The notes beneath the pieces were generated by a model. That model was given only the letters and a program-made list of their open reading frames with translations, was not told the origin of the DNA and did not search any database. From Panagrolaimus kolymaensis (taxonomy: Eukaryota; Nematoda; Chromadorea; Rhabditida; Panagrolaimidae): a stretch of DNA of 64,000 nucleotides. Every line of letters begins with the position of its first letter. Position 1 is the first letter of the stretch. Of this stretch, positions 22,021-34,038 are shown one piece after another. The DNA lies in the NCBI GenBank assembly GCA_028622995.1, contig JAJQJQ010000007.1, forward strand, positions 7,192,001 through 7,256,000. Direction: 5' to 3'. The translations under genes and the position numbers were made by a program.

Positions 22021-23282
22021 TTATAAAAACATATCTAAATTAAAAGCTTTTCTACATTCAGGATTTTTTATATTAATCCATGTTACTTTTTCATGAGTTA
22101 AAAAGCCATCCGTGTACACAGGCAAATAATTGGAGGTTTGAGAATTAAAATGATGCAATAATTCGGTGGTTTGAGTTTTATTATTTTTGAGGTTATGCAA
22201 TTCTGCGTCTATCTGTAAAAATTTTAAAATCTCAAAATTTCGAGGATAGAACAAACTTGGCAAAAAGTTATTCCTTGTTTATCTAAAATTTTTCCATCCA
22301 TTAATTCTTGCAAAATATTATATTCAAATCCTTCAATATCGATGGTCATATACAAAACAGTTCGAGTTTGAAGATATTTATCAAGAATTTCAGACATCGC
22401 CAAAACTGGCATAGTTTTATGTATGTATGTGTTATTTTCTCGAATGATTAAATCAAAGCTTCCTCCCGTTGCGCCTTTAAAATAAAAAAATAAATTTGTA
22501 AAAAAGCAATATTTTATTTAAATTTGGAAAATTTTTTGCGGGTCAAGAAAAGCCGGTTTGGAAAAAATCTTGGATGCGCTAATTAAATTTCTTTAAATTA
22601 AATTTTGAGAAGCAATTTTTGGAAAATAAATAAATAATTTTCAAAATTTTTGAAAAATATTTAAGAAAAAGAATGCTCATTTATAAAATCAGTTTGGAGT
22701 CCAAATATCCCTAAAATATGCAAATTGTCGATTTTGGGCATATTTTTTTAAGGTATTTTTCTTCAGCTTTTTTTTACAAAAAGAAAGTTTAATTTTTCAT
22801 AACTTACCAACACCATATGGAATAACCGTTCCATATTGATCAAATCCAATATATTGATCGGGTGAAGGTTCCACACCAAATAATTGACACTCAGGATATT
22901 TTTCTTTAAATTCTTTTTCTGCTTCCACTGTGCCTCCTATTCCCACAGTTAACCATCGACATTGGCTTTGAGGATATAATCGATTCATGGGTAAAAACTT
23001 TTTGAATTCACCAAATCTTCCCATAAAAAATGAATCTAATTTTAAATTATGCATAAATGCTTTTACGCAGAGTCGATAATTTTCAATGTAATTTGTGTCA
23101 TTTATTTTTTGGCGATATGCTAAATTCAGGCAATGTCGAAGAGAAAATGATGTTGAGGAAGGAGAAATAACTTCTTGAGTGTAATTAAATTTGGTAAAAA
23201 ATACAAATGCAATAAAAATACCACAAACGAATAAATAAACTTTATTGAAATTTTGATTAATTCGACGAAAGTTTTCTATCAT
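22021..23282 (-). CDS. FkbM-type methyltransferase
   Basis: Exons 23282-22808, 22474-22257 and 22212-22021 give 885 nt and 294 residues with consistent phases. Residues about 15-30 form a membrane anchor (V-Y-L-F-V-C-G-I-F-I-A-F-V-F-F). The SAM-binding region reads W-L-T-V-G-I-G-G-T-V-E-A-E, followed by L-F-G-V-E-P-S-P-D-Q, and exon 2 carries Y-M-T-I-D-I-E-G-F-E-Y, the FkbM acidic motif with F replacing the usual A. Exon 3 ends with a region seen in nematode Methyltransf_21 proteins (C-R-K-A-F near the end). It is distinct from the pair at 2235 and 28147, so at least two FkbM subfamilies are present. The likely location is the Golgi lumen; the substrate is unknown, a sugar hydroxyl being plausible. 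Confidence 0.85.
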
Positions 23283-23837
23283 CGTCTTTCTTTGCTTATT
23301 ACAATACGAATTTAAAAATTTTAATTAAATGGAAAATATTTAAAAAATAACTAATTTTTTACAAAAAGTTGATAAAGTGTAAAAAAAAAAGGGATATGCT
23401 GGGGCGTGTCACAATCGTTACTTAAATATTTCAATCAAAAAGTTATTAGAAGGAAAAAAGACGAACGACGTTTCATTAATAAAAATATAAATATACAGAT
23501 ATTCAGGGCCTATTTTTTTAACTTTTTAATCTTCTTAAGCATGCTAGGAAAAAAGTACATTGAAGACAGACGCTCGAGATGATGAAAACGCTATAAATTT
23601 GAAAATCTTTAAAAGCTTTGGATATTTTTTTTCTTTGTTTGTGTGCCTTTTTTTAATTTTTATTTTTTAAACAAAAAATATTATCTTTCGCATCAACAAA
23701 AAAAATTTAATTTATAAGTAATTTTTCGCGCTAAATCCAATTCTTACTTATAATGTTTTATCCCTAAATAAAATTTTTAAGTCGTTATATATTCTATTAT
23801 AAAACAAAAAGTTTAAATATTAATTAAAACTGTAATA
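23283..23837. promoter_or_regulatory. Divergent promoter region, methyltransferase and GT92
   Basis: A 555-bp gap between a leftward methyltransferase gene and a rightward GT92 gene. It must hold both promoters. Apart from AT-rich tracts and GGGGCGTGTCACA at about 23402, no distinct element is recognised. Confidence 0.35.
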
Positions 23838-26081
23838 ATGAAACCCAAAAAAATTATTAGCAGGTTTGTGTATTACAAAAATTTATTCCTTCAAAATATT
23901 TTTTTCAGGTTTACTTTAAAAGTTTTTTTCCTTATTTTATATATAATTATGGTATCTTTTTGCTTAATTTATTTGCATTATATTCAATCTCAGTCAAACA
24001 ATAATTTTAAAACAGGTATAACACATATAAATTTTATTTCTGCAACATATTATGAAAATTCTACTGTGTAAGTTAAATGGCCCGCAAGCGAAATGGGGGT
24101 AAAACGTTGTGCGATGGTTTTTGTAAAAAAATAAATACCAAAGGATTTAGCGTCGCTTTGTTCATTTGCCTTGGAAGTTCCTAATCTAATACATTGAATT
24201 AATTACATTTATTATTTATTTAGATACCCAGAAAACACGGTTGTTGTATTTTTTATGAGCCAAAAAAATTGGAGTGAATCAAATATATTGTTTTGTGAAT
24301 CGCTTGCAATATCTTCTGAAAAAAAGCTTTTATCTGTTAAAAGCCCGGCTCCAGTGGTAACAGCAATAAATACATTTCCTGAATGTCGATGGGGTATGTA
24401 TATGACTAATTGTAAAGTTATTCCAAATCCTAATTCATTATCATTATCAAGTGATAGAGATTTTGAACCTGTGACAGTAAGCTCCCAACAAAAAAAAGAA
24501 GAATAATTTTTCATCAACAAAAAAATATATTTTTTTTAGCTACCTCTTCGCTATGCTTATAAGCCCAAACATAATGTCATAAATTGTTTAGGATATCTTT
24601 ATTATGCAGAAACATGGCAAAGTATACTTTTGTCACTTGAAATGAATCGACAATATGGTGTGGGCCTTCAAGTATATTATATTCAAAGTATGAGAACGCA
24701 AACTTTAAATTTGCTTAAAGTAAGTTTGGAAGTGCCGTCAAAATGATTTATTTCGTTGACTTTTTTCCACCCGATTTTCGTTTTAAAATCCAACTGCTGT
24801 TATGCATTTTTATTCATAAAAAAGCAATAAATGAGCCATCGTTAACTCGATGCGGTTTTCGATTTGAAAAAAAAAATACTCACCTCTTTTTCTCCAAACC
24901 ATTTTATCCTAATTTTCAAGGATTCTGGAAGGATTTGGAAAGTAAGCAATAAAAAATTAGAGAATTTAATGAGGCCAGTCTTTTACTTCATTTGTCTTTT
25001 TTCCTTTTTATATTGTAAATTTTAAAGATTTAAATTTATTTTTAGTCCTATCAAGCGGCGGGAGAAGTAGAAATAGAATTATGGAATTTGATTAACCTTG
25101 GCCGAGATCATAAAAACGAATATGATCCCAACAGTGAAATAGAGTGGGGAAATCAAGCTGGAGCAGCAACGGATTGTTTTTTAAAGTATCGCGAAGCAGC
25201 AGAATTTATAATTTCGTATGATATTGATGAAATTTTATTTCCAAAATTAGGAAAAAATTATTATGAAGAATTTCAAAAATTAAGTTTGATTTATCCTCAT
25301 GCTGGCTCATTTATGTATGATCGATTTACATCTGAAATCGTTGCAGGTATTTTAAAAATTTGTAAATAAAAAAAATTAAACTTTTATTTTTTTTCTAGCT
25401 AATTCACCTTTAAACTTTTCATTATCACGAATGCTAAATTCTATTCAAATCACGAATGAATGGGTATTGGGAAAATATGTGGTTCGACCATCTCGAATCG
25501 AAACTTTATGGATACATCGGCCAGAAAAATTTGTTAAAAATTATACTCAAGTTATAATAACTGAAAATTTTATGCTCCATCTTAGGCGATGGAAAATGGT
25601 AATTAAACTTCTTTTTATTTTGTTGTTAATTAACAAAATTTTTAATCCACCTTTTTAGATTGATGCTAAAAACACAACAAGTTGGGATGAAGCAACAACA
25701 ACTTACAAAATTAAAAACCCACATAAAGAACAAATAAAAGATATTTTTGGAGAAAATAATATTGAAATTTTTGATAAAAATTCTCAAGAATTTATTAAAA
25801 ATAATGCTTGGAAAACTTTTTCGGAGCTTCCCGAAAAAGTTTATTATTATCCTTCGTTTATTAAATGCTTTCATGATATTAGAATGGAATTATTGCATAA
25901 AACATTTAAAAATTGCCCCGGCCAAATTCTATGCAATTTTCCACAATTTGAAAATGTTTCATGTTCCGTTGCCAATAAACAATATTCTCATCAACATTTA
26001 TCCTATAAATTAAAAATTCATGTACCTTTAACGAATGAATTTGTTATTTTACCAAATGGATGTAAAATGGATTTGTTTTAA
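23838..26081 (+). CDS. GT92 (DUF23) glycosyltransferase
   Basis: Exons are 23838-24067, 24224-24476, 24540-24719, 25046-25346, 25399-25598 and 25659-26081 (1587 nt, 528 residues). Inside the first exon, 23864-23908 has GT-AG borders and is 45 nt with no stop; if it is removed, the protein is 513 residues, so both readings stay open. The anchor is F-F-L-I-L-Y-I-I-M-V-S-F-C-L-I-Y. Conserved GT92 blocks follow: F-I-S-A-T-Y-Y-E-N-S-T, Y-G-V-G-L-Q-V-Y-Y-I-Q-S, the D-I-D motif in S-Y-D-I-D-E-I at about 280-282, M-Y-D-R-F and V-V-R-P-S-R-I-E. The last exon has paired cysteines (C-P-G-Q-I-L-C-N-F, C-S-V-A, N-G-C-K-M-D) shared with both paralogs. Predicted Golgi glycosyltransferase; divergent from the methyltransferase at 22021-23282, which would suit coordinated expression. 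Confidence 0.9.
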
Positions 26082-28146
26082 GCTTATTGAAGTATAAAAA
26101 TTATAGAAGCTTATATATATATTTTTTTAATGATAAAATTATTTTTTCTTTTAATTTGCAAACAACTTATTTTTATGAAAATTAATATAAACAAGCATAT
26201 TGCTACCATATTTTTAAAAAAAAATTTCTCATTTCTGTGAAAAGATACACGATAAAAAATTTGGTGGATTTTTGAAAAGAAATTTTTCTGGAAGAAAAAA
26301 AACCAAAAATCTTGATGAAGGCGTCGAGAAAAATTTCTTTTCGCGGATTCGTGGAAGTATTACCAAATTTTTTTACTACCTAGTATTAAATTTTTTTGAT
26401 AGCTTACAAAAAATATCAAGAATTTGAATCGGGAAGAATTTTTTTTATTTAATAAAAAAAATGTCAATGATATTTAAAAATTCATTGTCTCTTTAATTAT
26501 TTTGCGACAAAAGAGTGTCGCTCTTTTTTGCACATTATAGATAATTCTATTACATATATTCGTAGATAAAGACTTTTTTTTTCGAAAGCAAAGCTTTGCA
26601 TTTATCGATCACATATTATAGAAAAAAAATTTTATTAACAATAAAAGCTGTAAAAAAACTAGCGTTAAGCATCCATTTTGGATATCATTGGTGATGTCAC
26701 TTTTATAAAATGGGTGACAAAGTCTTGGAATCATAAACTTGGACATTGAAAGACATCCATGTGGCATCCGCTGAATTAGCATATCTAAATTAGCATATTT
26801 CTCATGTCATGAATGATACTCTATTTTCCTATATAAACTTGTCTTGTCCACTAAATAAATGAATTCCTTTCCATCTACTATCTTGTGTGCTGTACGTCTC
26901 TCTCTTCTCCCATCTCTCTTGGTTTATCCCCAGCTTTTCTTTTAATACCTTTCCAAGCAAGCCAACTTTTTTCCCAAGATATTTTTTTGTCTATGTTTAC
27001 TTTCTGCCACCACCCACAAAAAAATAATTTGTAAAACTTACTTCAGAGCTGCAGATGTTGACATTTTCCCTATTTAATATAAAAATAACTCGAAAGCAAA
27101 AAAAAAGAAATATTAGAATTTAATTAATTAATATTAAAATGATTAAAATTTTTAGAAATCGAAAATGATGTATAATATAAATAAAGAGCTTTAAAATGCT
27201 ATTATGTATTTTTGACATAAAAAAATAGAAAAAATATAAAAATGCAAAACATTTACTTTATGTTTACTTCTTTTGTATCGTTGATTTTCTTAGGTGTTTT
27301 TTGGTAAGGAGCTTTTTTTATAACTGACATGAGAACCTTATTACGTTTAAAATTTCGATAGTCAAAATAACAAACAATTTCTTTTTTATAAATTTTAGCG
27401 TAAAAGTTTATAAAAATTAAATTTAATAAAAGCCATTGTCTTCAAAATAATATCACAAAAAGATTTCTTTAATCCATTTTTTTTTCATTGTTGTCGTTAC
27501 TTTTTTTATTATTATCCAAAAACTTTTATCTTCTCATCATTAAATTATGACGTTTATCTCATATTTCGGCAAATTTAGTAAAAAAAAGTTATTAATTATT
27601 TGCATAAATCCATTTCCATTTTTTAAACAAAATCCTAAAAAATTTGGAATTTTCTAGCTTTTAGAAAAGTTAAAATTAACTCAAAAAAGCAAAGTTTTTA
27701 TCATCGTAAATGTGCGATAACAGAAGCTTGTTTTAAAATGAAAATAAATATATTTAAAGATTCTTCATGTGAAAAAAGCAACAAAAAAAAGAAAGAATGG
27801 TTCAAGTAGAAAAGAGAGAACAACAAAAATTTCTTGCTTGCAATAATTTTTTGTTCATATTTCCTGGATATCCATAGACAACAGGTTTGGCAAATATTAA
27901 TTATGTTTAAATAATGGAGGAATTTATACCAAAACTTTTGAGAAAAATACAAAAATAGGCGATATTTTGAGCGCTACTGTATATTTCAGTATATCGAAAC
28001 CATTTCCGTTAACGAGGCAACATTTTTTTTCGAGCAAGAATCTCTAAAAAAAGTAAGAAAGCATGCATCGCGAATTTTTTGCACTTTATTTTTAAATAAA
28101 ACTTTTTTATAATCAAAAATGAATTTTATTAAATCACATAATTTTG
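26082..28146. other. Two-kb intergenic region
   Basis: No gene supported. It contains an imperfect hairpin element (26245-26388) and, at about 26560-26710, an inverted relative of the TGACATCA dispersed repeat (here GGTGATGTCA). A pyrimidine-rich stretch (CTCTCTCTTCTCCC) lies near 26900. The short frame at 27701-27952 has no paralog and is not called. Confidence 0.45.
26245..26388. repeat. Imperfect inverted-repeat element
   Basis: The left arm AAAAAATTTGGTGG ... AAAAGAAATTTTTCT pairs with the right arm GAGAAAAATTTCTTTT ... TACCAAATTTTTTTA. An unpaired insertion in the right arm (CGCGGATTCGTGGAAGTAT) interrupts the stem. Size and shape suit a small foldback MITE or a structured transcript; no target duplication was identified. 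Confidence 0.45.
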
Positions 28147-29580
28147 TTAAATACTAAAATTTAAATATTTTCTCAAACAAAAGCTATCATTAAAATTAAA
28201 CAAATAAAAATGATTGTTAAATGGAGCCTTAAAATCCGCGTGTAAAGGTAAATAAAGTTTTTCTATGATTGATTTATATAAAAAATTAAATATTTTTAAA
28301 TTATTTTTTGAAGATTTTTTCGAAGGAAAATGAAATATAATATTCAGTTGACAAATCGTTGGATAAATTGGATAATTTTCTAAAAAAAAGTTATGCATAA
28401 AAAAATATAGCAAAATAATAAAAAAAATTTTACCAACGAGATCATAAAAAATTTCATATTCTTCCCCTCCAATATTCATAAATAAATAATCAATTTTATC
28501 AAAGAAAAAATGCTTTTTTAATATTTGTTGAAAAGATGTACGTTTTTGTTGTTGAATAGCGGCGGATGAAGTTTTATTAATATTTTCTAAAAAATATAAA
28601 TAAAAATTAAAAAATGATTAATTTTCTTAGTAATAAAAAAATTCCGTACACAGGTCTAAAAAAACTTCTTTTCTTAACTGTAAAAAAAATAGTTTCAGTC
28701 ATGCTAAATTTTTAAGATCTAAAATATAGTTGAAAAAAAAACTTGAAATAATTATCTCTATCGACACATGTGTGCTCGGATGTTTAATAACTTCTCAAAT
28801 TTAATTAAATATTAATAAAAACCCGCTAAAATTTGAGCTTTTTTCATTCAAAAAAAGCAGCAATTTTCAGTCGTTTTCTTTGTGAATAGCAAAACTCTGA
28901 CGGCCAAAGCTTCTTTTTTTTAATATTAAACTTCCAAGTTTTCCACTTACCCAAATTTCTCGTGCCATCATAATTCTTTTGATTCTTTGCACCAACGACA
29001 GTTGCTTCAATGAAATCTCCTAATTGCATATATTCAAATCCGCCATTATTTAAATGAGGATCAACACCCAAAAATGTGCATAATGGATTTTTTTTAAACA
29101 TTTGTTCCTCCACCAATGTATCATTTCCAATTCCCAACGTAATTACATGACACCCAGCTGAAGGATTTAAGCGTTGAAGAATATATTTGGTGTAATTTTT
29201 GTTTTGCAAAGCATCGAAATGAAAATTTTTAAAACTTTCTTCGCAACAATTCTGCAAACAAAATTTTTTAAATTTATTTATGTAAATTTTTTCAAACGTA
29301 CTCCAATAATATTGCTAATATTTTTCCATATTTGTCTAAAATCCTCATCATCATTTTCCATAATATTTCTAAATGCTCCAGCTAAACATCCTTGACATGA
29401 ATTAAATTTATTCCAAGCATCTAAAGAAGGGTTTTTTGGTTTATCTTCAACTTTGACCACGACGACGACAGCATCATTTTTAATATTAGAATTTGGAAAA
29501 TAATAATAAAAAGTTAAAATAACTAAAAATAATATACATAAATTAGAATGAGAACGCCTGGATTTTAGAATAGTAAACAT
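28147..29580 (-). CDS. FkbM-type methyltransferase-like protein, altered motif
   Basis: Exons 29580-29302, 29251-28951, 28586-28434 and 28379-28147 give 966 nt and 321 residues, with the same four-exon layout as the paralog at 2235-3459. An anchor lies near residues 13-28 (L-C-I-L-F-L-V-I-L-T-F). Exon 2 keeps V-I-T-L-G-I-G-N-D-T-L-V-E-E and F-L-G-V-D-P-H-L-N-N-G-G-F-E-Y-M-Q, almost identical to the paralog. However, the hallmark acidic motif D-V-E-G-A-E is here N-I-G-G-E-E, losing the first acid and the central E. This suggests altered or lost catalysis, or a changed role. The last intron (28433-28380) is 54 bp. A GTTAGGCGGAGTC motif lies about 125 bp upstream of the start. The predicted site is the secretory pathway membrane. 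Confidence 0.8.
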
Positions 29581-30338
29581 TTTGAAAAAATTGTGAAAGT
29601 TAATAATAAAATAAATATCTGTTTACTCAATAAATTAATAAAAAAAGGCATATTTCTGGTTTATGAAAAAAAGAAGAAAAGTTCAAATTTTTAAATGACT
29701 CCGCCTAACACTTGTTTTTGAAATGAATGGTCAAAAATGGAGGGAAATTTAACAATTATTATGAAAATATACTTCTCTGACTTTTTTAAAGCTTATAATT
29801 AATATTTGTAATTTAAGCCTTAATAAATTTTGTAAAAAATAGAAAATCAGTCGCATTCTTTTCTTTGTTTGCTATTCTAACTCCGATGAAATGTTTTATC
29901 AAAATTTTTATTTAAACTATATTAATGGAAGTAAAAAACACACAAAAAAAAGTGCAATAAAAATAACAATAAAGAGAAAACTTTAAAACACATGAATGTT
30001 CTTGGATAAAACTGACACATTTGTTTTTCTTTCGGAGGCTGGTCTAAATCGTTTCTTCCAAAGCATGCATAATAAATTTATTCGATAAAATTTGATAAAC
30101 AATTCACGTGCATTTTTTCTAAAAAAAACATTTATTAATGGTTGAAGAGGTCATAATATGTTTCTTTGAAATTTCTCAGAATTTTTAATCATGGTTGAAA
30201 AGCGCACGATGGAATTTAAAATTTTACTATTTTTAGTTGCTGTGACTTTTATATTTTATGAAAGTAAAAAATCATTTGGCAGCATATTTCAGTCAACCAT
30301 AACCCTAAAATTGTGTTAAACAACCATATTTTTAATAA
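29581..30338. other. Intergenic, upstream of the methyltransferase
   Basis: No gene is supported. GACTCCGCCTAAC at about 29698-29710 is the GGCGG-type motif for the leftward methyltransferase. The rest is AT-rich. Confidence 0.4.
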
Positions 30339-31447
30339 CTATGAGCAAAAAAATTTCAAAATACACATGGTTATCATCGTGTGCTTCTCAATTATGGTGG
30401 ATATTTTTTGTGTTCTCACGCCTCCAGTGCCGCAAAGAAGAAGATTTCTTGATTATTTTTTTATAAATTTCACAAAAAAACTTACGATAATAAAAATAGC
30501 AAAATCGTTGAAGAAAGGTGAAAATAAAGATAATAAGTGTGACTTAATGTAAGAGTCAAAGTTTTCGCAAAAATGTTATCAAATTGTTTAACATCAAAGC
30601 ATTTAGTTACCACTTGAGCGGTGAGAGCAAAAACACAATAAGTCCCGAAAATAAGTGATGACAAAAGCGATTGAACGATGAGATGATTTTCAAATTTTTG
30701 TGCTTCCAATGAAATTTTAATTAAATTAAATCTTCGAGCTAAAGCTGTGAGAATTCCAAGAAACGCCGAAATGCAAATATGAATTCCATTTGAAATAGTT
30801 TCATTTAAATCCAACGAATTTTTTACATAATCGCATGTTTCACTATTTTGTTGTTTATTAATTATACAATCATAATTTTTTAATAAATATCCATTTAAAA
30901 TTATTGGATACAAAATTAAAATTATGAAAATAAGTTTCAGTGAAATTCCCGACCAAATATATTTGTGTTTATTCCAAAATAACACGGCTGTGCAACGATT
31001 TAAAGCTAATAAAGAATTCCATGGGCCAAGAAAAAATTTCATGTAAATTAAAGAAACATCGCTGATTTGTTGAATCAAAATGGTTCCTAAAAATAGAAAT
31101 AAAAAATAACACTAAATTTTTAATAATGCCTAGCCGTGGTAGTCCATGACGAGTAAGAGGCCTGTTTTTCTTATTTGCACATATAAAATCTTTTTATCCT
31201 TACCAAAAAGTGAATTGAACACGCCATTCGCTACACCTTGGATGTCAACAATATATCCAATAGCTAATAAATAAAAATATGCAGTACAAAAACCTTGACG
31301 TTTTTGATAAAATTGATTTAAAATAAATATTAAACAAAAAACTTGAAAGCTTCCACTTATTCGAACCAGAATAGCCACTATTATTCCAATGGTTCCACCT
31401 GTTTCAGAGGACGATGGATGTGGAAGTGGCTCACCTCGGGGATCCAT
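30339..31447 (-). CDS. Serpentine (seven-transmembrane) receptor
   Basis: Exons 31447-31204 and 31086-30486 are well supported; a third exon 30447-30339 after a 38-bp intron is tentative and gives 954 nt, 317 residues, a usual size for nematode chemoreceptors. The protein has a short Pro/Ser-rich extracellular N-terminus and then several hydrophobic helices. The signature is in exon 2: F-F-L-G-P-W-N-S-L-L-A-L-N-R-C-T-A-V-L-F-W followed by K-H-K-Y-I-W, the end of TM3 with the L-N-R-C-T variant of the DRY region, typical of the Srg superfamily (srg/sru/srv/srt/srx). It is likely a plasma-membrane chemosensory GPCR. If exon 3 is wrong, the frame continues to a TAA at 30482-30484. It is the only receptor of this kind in the window. 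Confidence 0.8.
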
Positions 31448-34038
31448 TTTTTAGTTTTTGTGACTAATTTTTAATCCAACTGTTCAAAGTTGGATTTCTA
31501 ACTTGTGAGCTTAAAAATGCTAGTTTCAAAAAAACGTTAGTCATTAAAGTTTGAGGTGTTTTAAAAAGTGTTATTATGTAACTAAGACTCCCTTAATTTT
31601 GTTTTTTTAATGAAATAAAAGCAACCAATTTAATTAAATTCATTACTTAAAAAATGGGAAAATCGAGAAATAAATGTACAAACACTAAAAAAGGCTTTAA
31701 TAAAATATGAATTTTGTGAACTCAAACACATTTTCTAATTTTTATTTTGCTTAACAAATGTCGCAAATCATTTTAAATTTAAGTATACCTTATTTTCTAG
31801 CAAATATTCAATTATTTATTAATGTTATTCCATCCCACTTGTTAAGGAATTAATCTACCCGATTAATATCCACGAGACTTTATTATAAACGATAAAATAA
31901 TGCGAGCTAACAAGCAAGCAACGAACAACCCAAGTAAAGACAACAGAGAAAAAGTGAAGACAATGAAAACGATTTTAGGCTGCATTTCTTCTGGAGGCTT
32001 CACCAGTACATTCGACCATAGAACGCCAATGGGCTTTCCTCATCACCACTGATGACAAAAGACCTAAACCACATAATTCTAAATCAAATTGGATAGTCTT
32101 TTTCATTGATGAATTGCCTTTGCTATGTTAGAAACTGTAATTTACTGAAAAAAAGGAAACAATTTATATATTCTATTTTCAAATAATTATTATCGCCTTT
32201 CCTTCCTTTTAGATAAAGTTCAACGAAGCCAAGTCATTAACAAGATGGCCAATTATTAGGTAGTGACCAAATTTTTTGGCTCGCTACCGTTAAAAAATGC
32301 AATGTTTTTATGCTCAGAAACTTTCTTATGAATAAATGAAAAAAAAGAAGCTTTATTTTTATAATATTAACAACCATTCGCACTTTGACAATATCGCGGC
32401 AAAATCTTATTTCGTTGTGAAAAAAAAATTGAGTAAAGCAGACGATTGATTGAGTTAGTTAGTTAAGAAAAAGATGTGTTGGCAAATTTTTTTTCGTGGC
32501 AGCTGAGTTGTTAATCTTAAACGTGGCATCAACGTTAATAATTTGATAGATGGTTAGAAAAATGAGAGACGATAAAAGTGAGTGATTTCGATGGGAAAAT
32601 GAATGAATGGATTTTTTTTGTGAAAGCAATAATTATTTATTAACAACAATAATTTATAAAAAAAATGGTTTTGTCAACTAAATATTTTTTCAATCACCCT
32701 TCTCAAATATGGATTTCTTTTTCTGAAGTAAAAATATGGAAATAATGAAATTGATTATAAATGGATTTCGATGGAAGTAAGTCACTTTGCTTTTTTTCGT
32801 CATAAGATGAATATATAATTTATGGGTCTTTTTTTTCAGGCAATTTTAGAAAACCATGGCTTATAAACAGACGATAAACTGCATCGCTCCTTTGCTACTT
32901 CTATTTTTTTTAAACTATTCATTGCATCATTTCCGAAGACGAAGGTTGTATTATGCCCATAGCTATACCAATTGCATAGAATTCCATTTAATTTAAATCC
33001 AAGAAGCTCCAATGAAATTTTAATTTTTTTATCAACTTCGACAAAAAATACTTTCCAACAAAACAACGAAGAATTTGGAGTTGCTTACATATTTTCTGGA
33101 ATCTATTTACAGTTTCGTTTAAATTAAAAAAATTTTGTATCAAATTATTTTTCAAACTTTATAAATCTCGTGAAAACTTTATTTTGTTACATTTTTTGGC
33201 TTCATCCAACTTTTTTCAGCATCCATATGTTTTTTGGCTTACATGATATCTGTATGATGTTCTTATGGTTTACATTGAGCAGCTTTGACACTGACAAAAG
33301 AGTAAGAAAATGAATTCTAATTTTTTCTTTAAATTTCTTATTTTTCAGAATGCCTACGCTACATTATTTTACTTTCATATACCAAAGAGGGTTTGAACCA
33401 TTTTAAAGGGTTTTGTCAATAAAGTTTTCGTTGAATAATCGAATCTTAACTTAAAAAACTTCAATAAACTACATCGATATGAATCACGCCAGCCCTACTG
33501 AAAAAGCAACACTTGCTTGCAAGGAGCTTTAAAATAGTCAAATTAGATGTTAGAAGTTTCTTTGGTGTCCTGATTGCGAATTATTGAATATCCATAGACG
33601 AATAAATAAAAATGAACTAAAAGAAAGATTAATAGAAATGGCAGGTATCAACGTGGCTAAAGAACAAAAAAAGTGCAAACAAAGCAACAACACAAAAACA
33701 AAGGAATGCAGTCGTTTTTTGGTTTTTTTCTTCACTGTTTTTTTTGTTGCAATTAATTCAAAATTTAAAAAGAAACAATTCAGCCGTTTTTTAAGTTAGG
33801 TCATAACCTAAATAATGTTGCGAAAAATAACACTCCTTTATCATTTCCACTTTTTTTATAGCTAAAGTTGCTAAGCACAATAGGTAATTATGTTCGCCAC
33901 TATGATGTCTGGAAGAAGCGCAATAAAATCTTTAGATATTCTTTTAACCTATCTTGTGGATAACAAAATTTGTTTCCAAATAAATTTGCAAATTTTGTTA
34001 ATTTAAATGCTTTAATCCTTTAAAACTTTGTATAAAAC
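31448..34038. other. Intergenic, possible membrane-protein relics
   Basis: No intact gene. Upstream DNA of the serpentine receptor occupies the left part. Two short spliced-looking frames at 33131-33396 (plus) are described separately. A frame at 32836-33066 (minus) shares I-K-I-S-L-E with the receptor to its left but nothing more convincing. Confidence 0.4.
33131..33396 (+). pseudogene. Possible membrane-protein fragment
   Basis: An open segment 33131-33301 ending in GTAAGA joins in frame to 33349-33396 after TTTTTCAG. The translation is hydrophobic and aromatic (F-W-L-H-P-T-F-F-S-I-H-M-F-F-G-L, then F-L-W-F-T-L-S-S-F). No start codon context or upstream exon is found. It could be a relic of a transmembrane protein or a chance frame. 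Confidence 0.2.

Noticed and set aside
32836..33066. 76-residue minus-strand frame sharing I-K-I-S-L-E with the serpentine receptor
   Set aside because: Six shared residues are too few, the surrounding residues do not align and no helix pattern follows.
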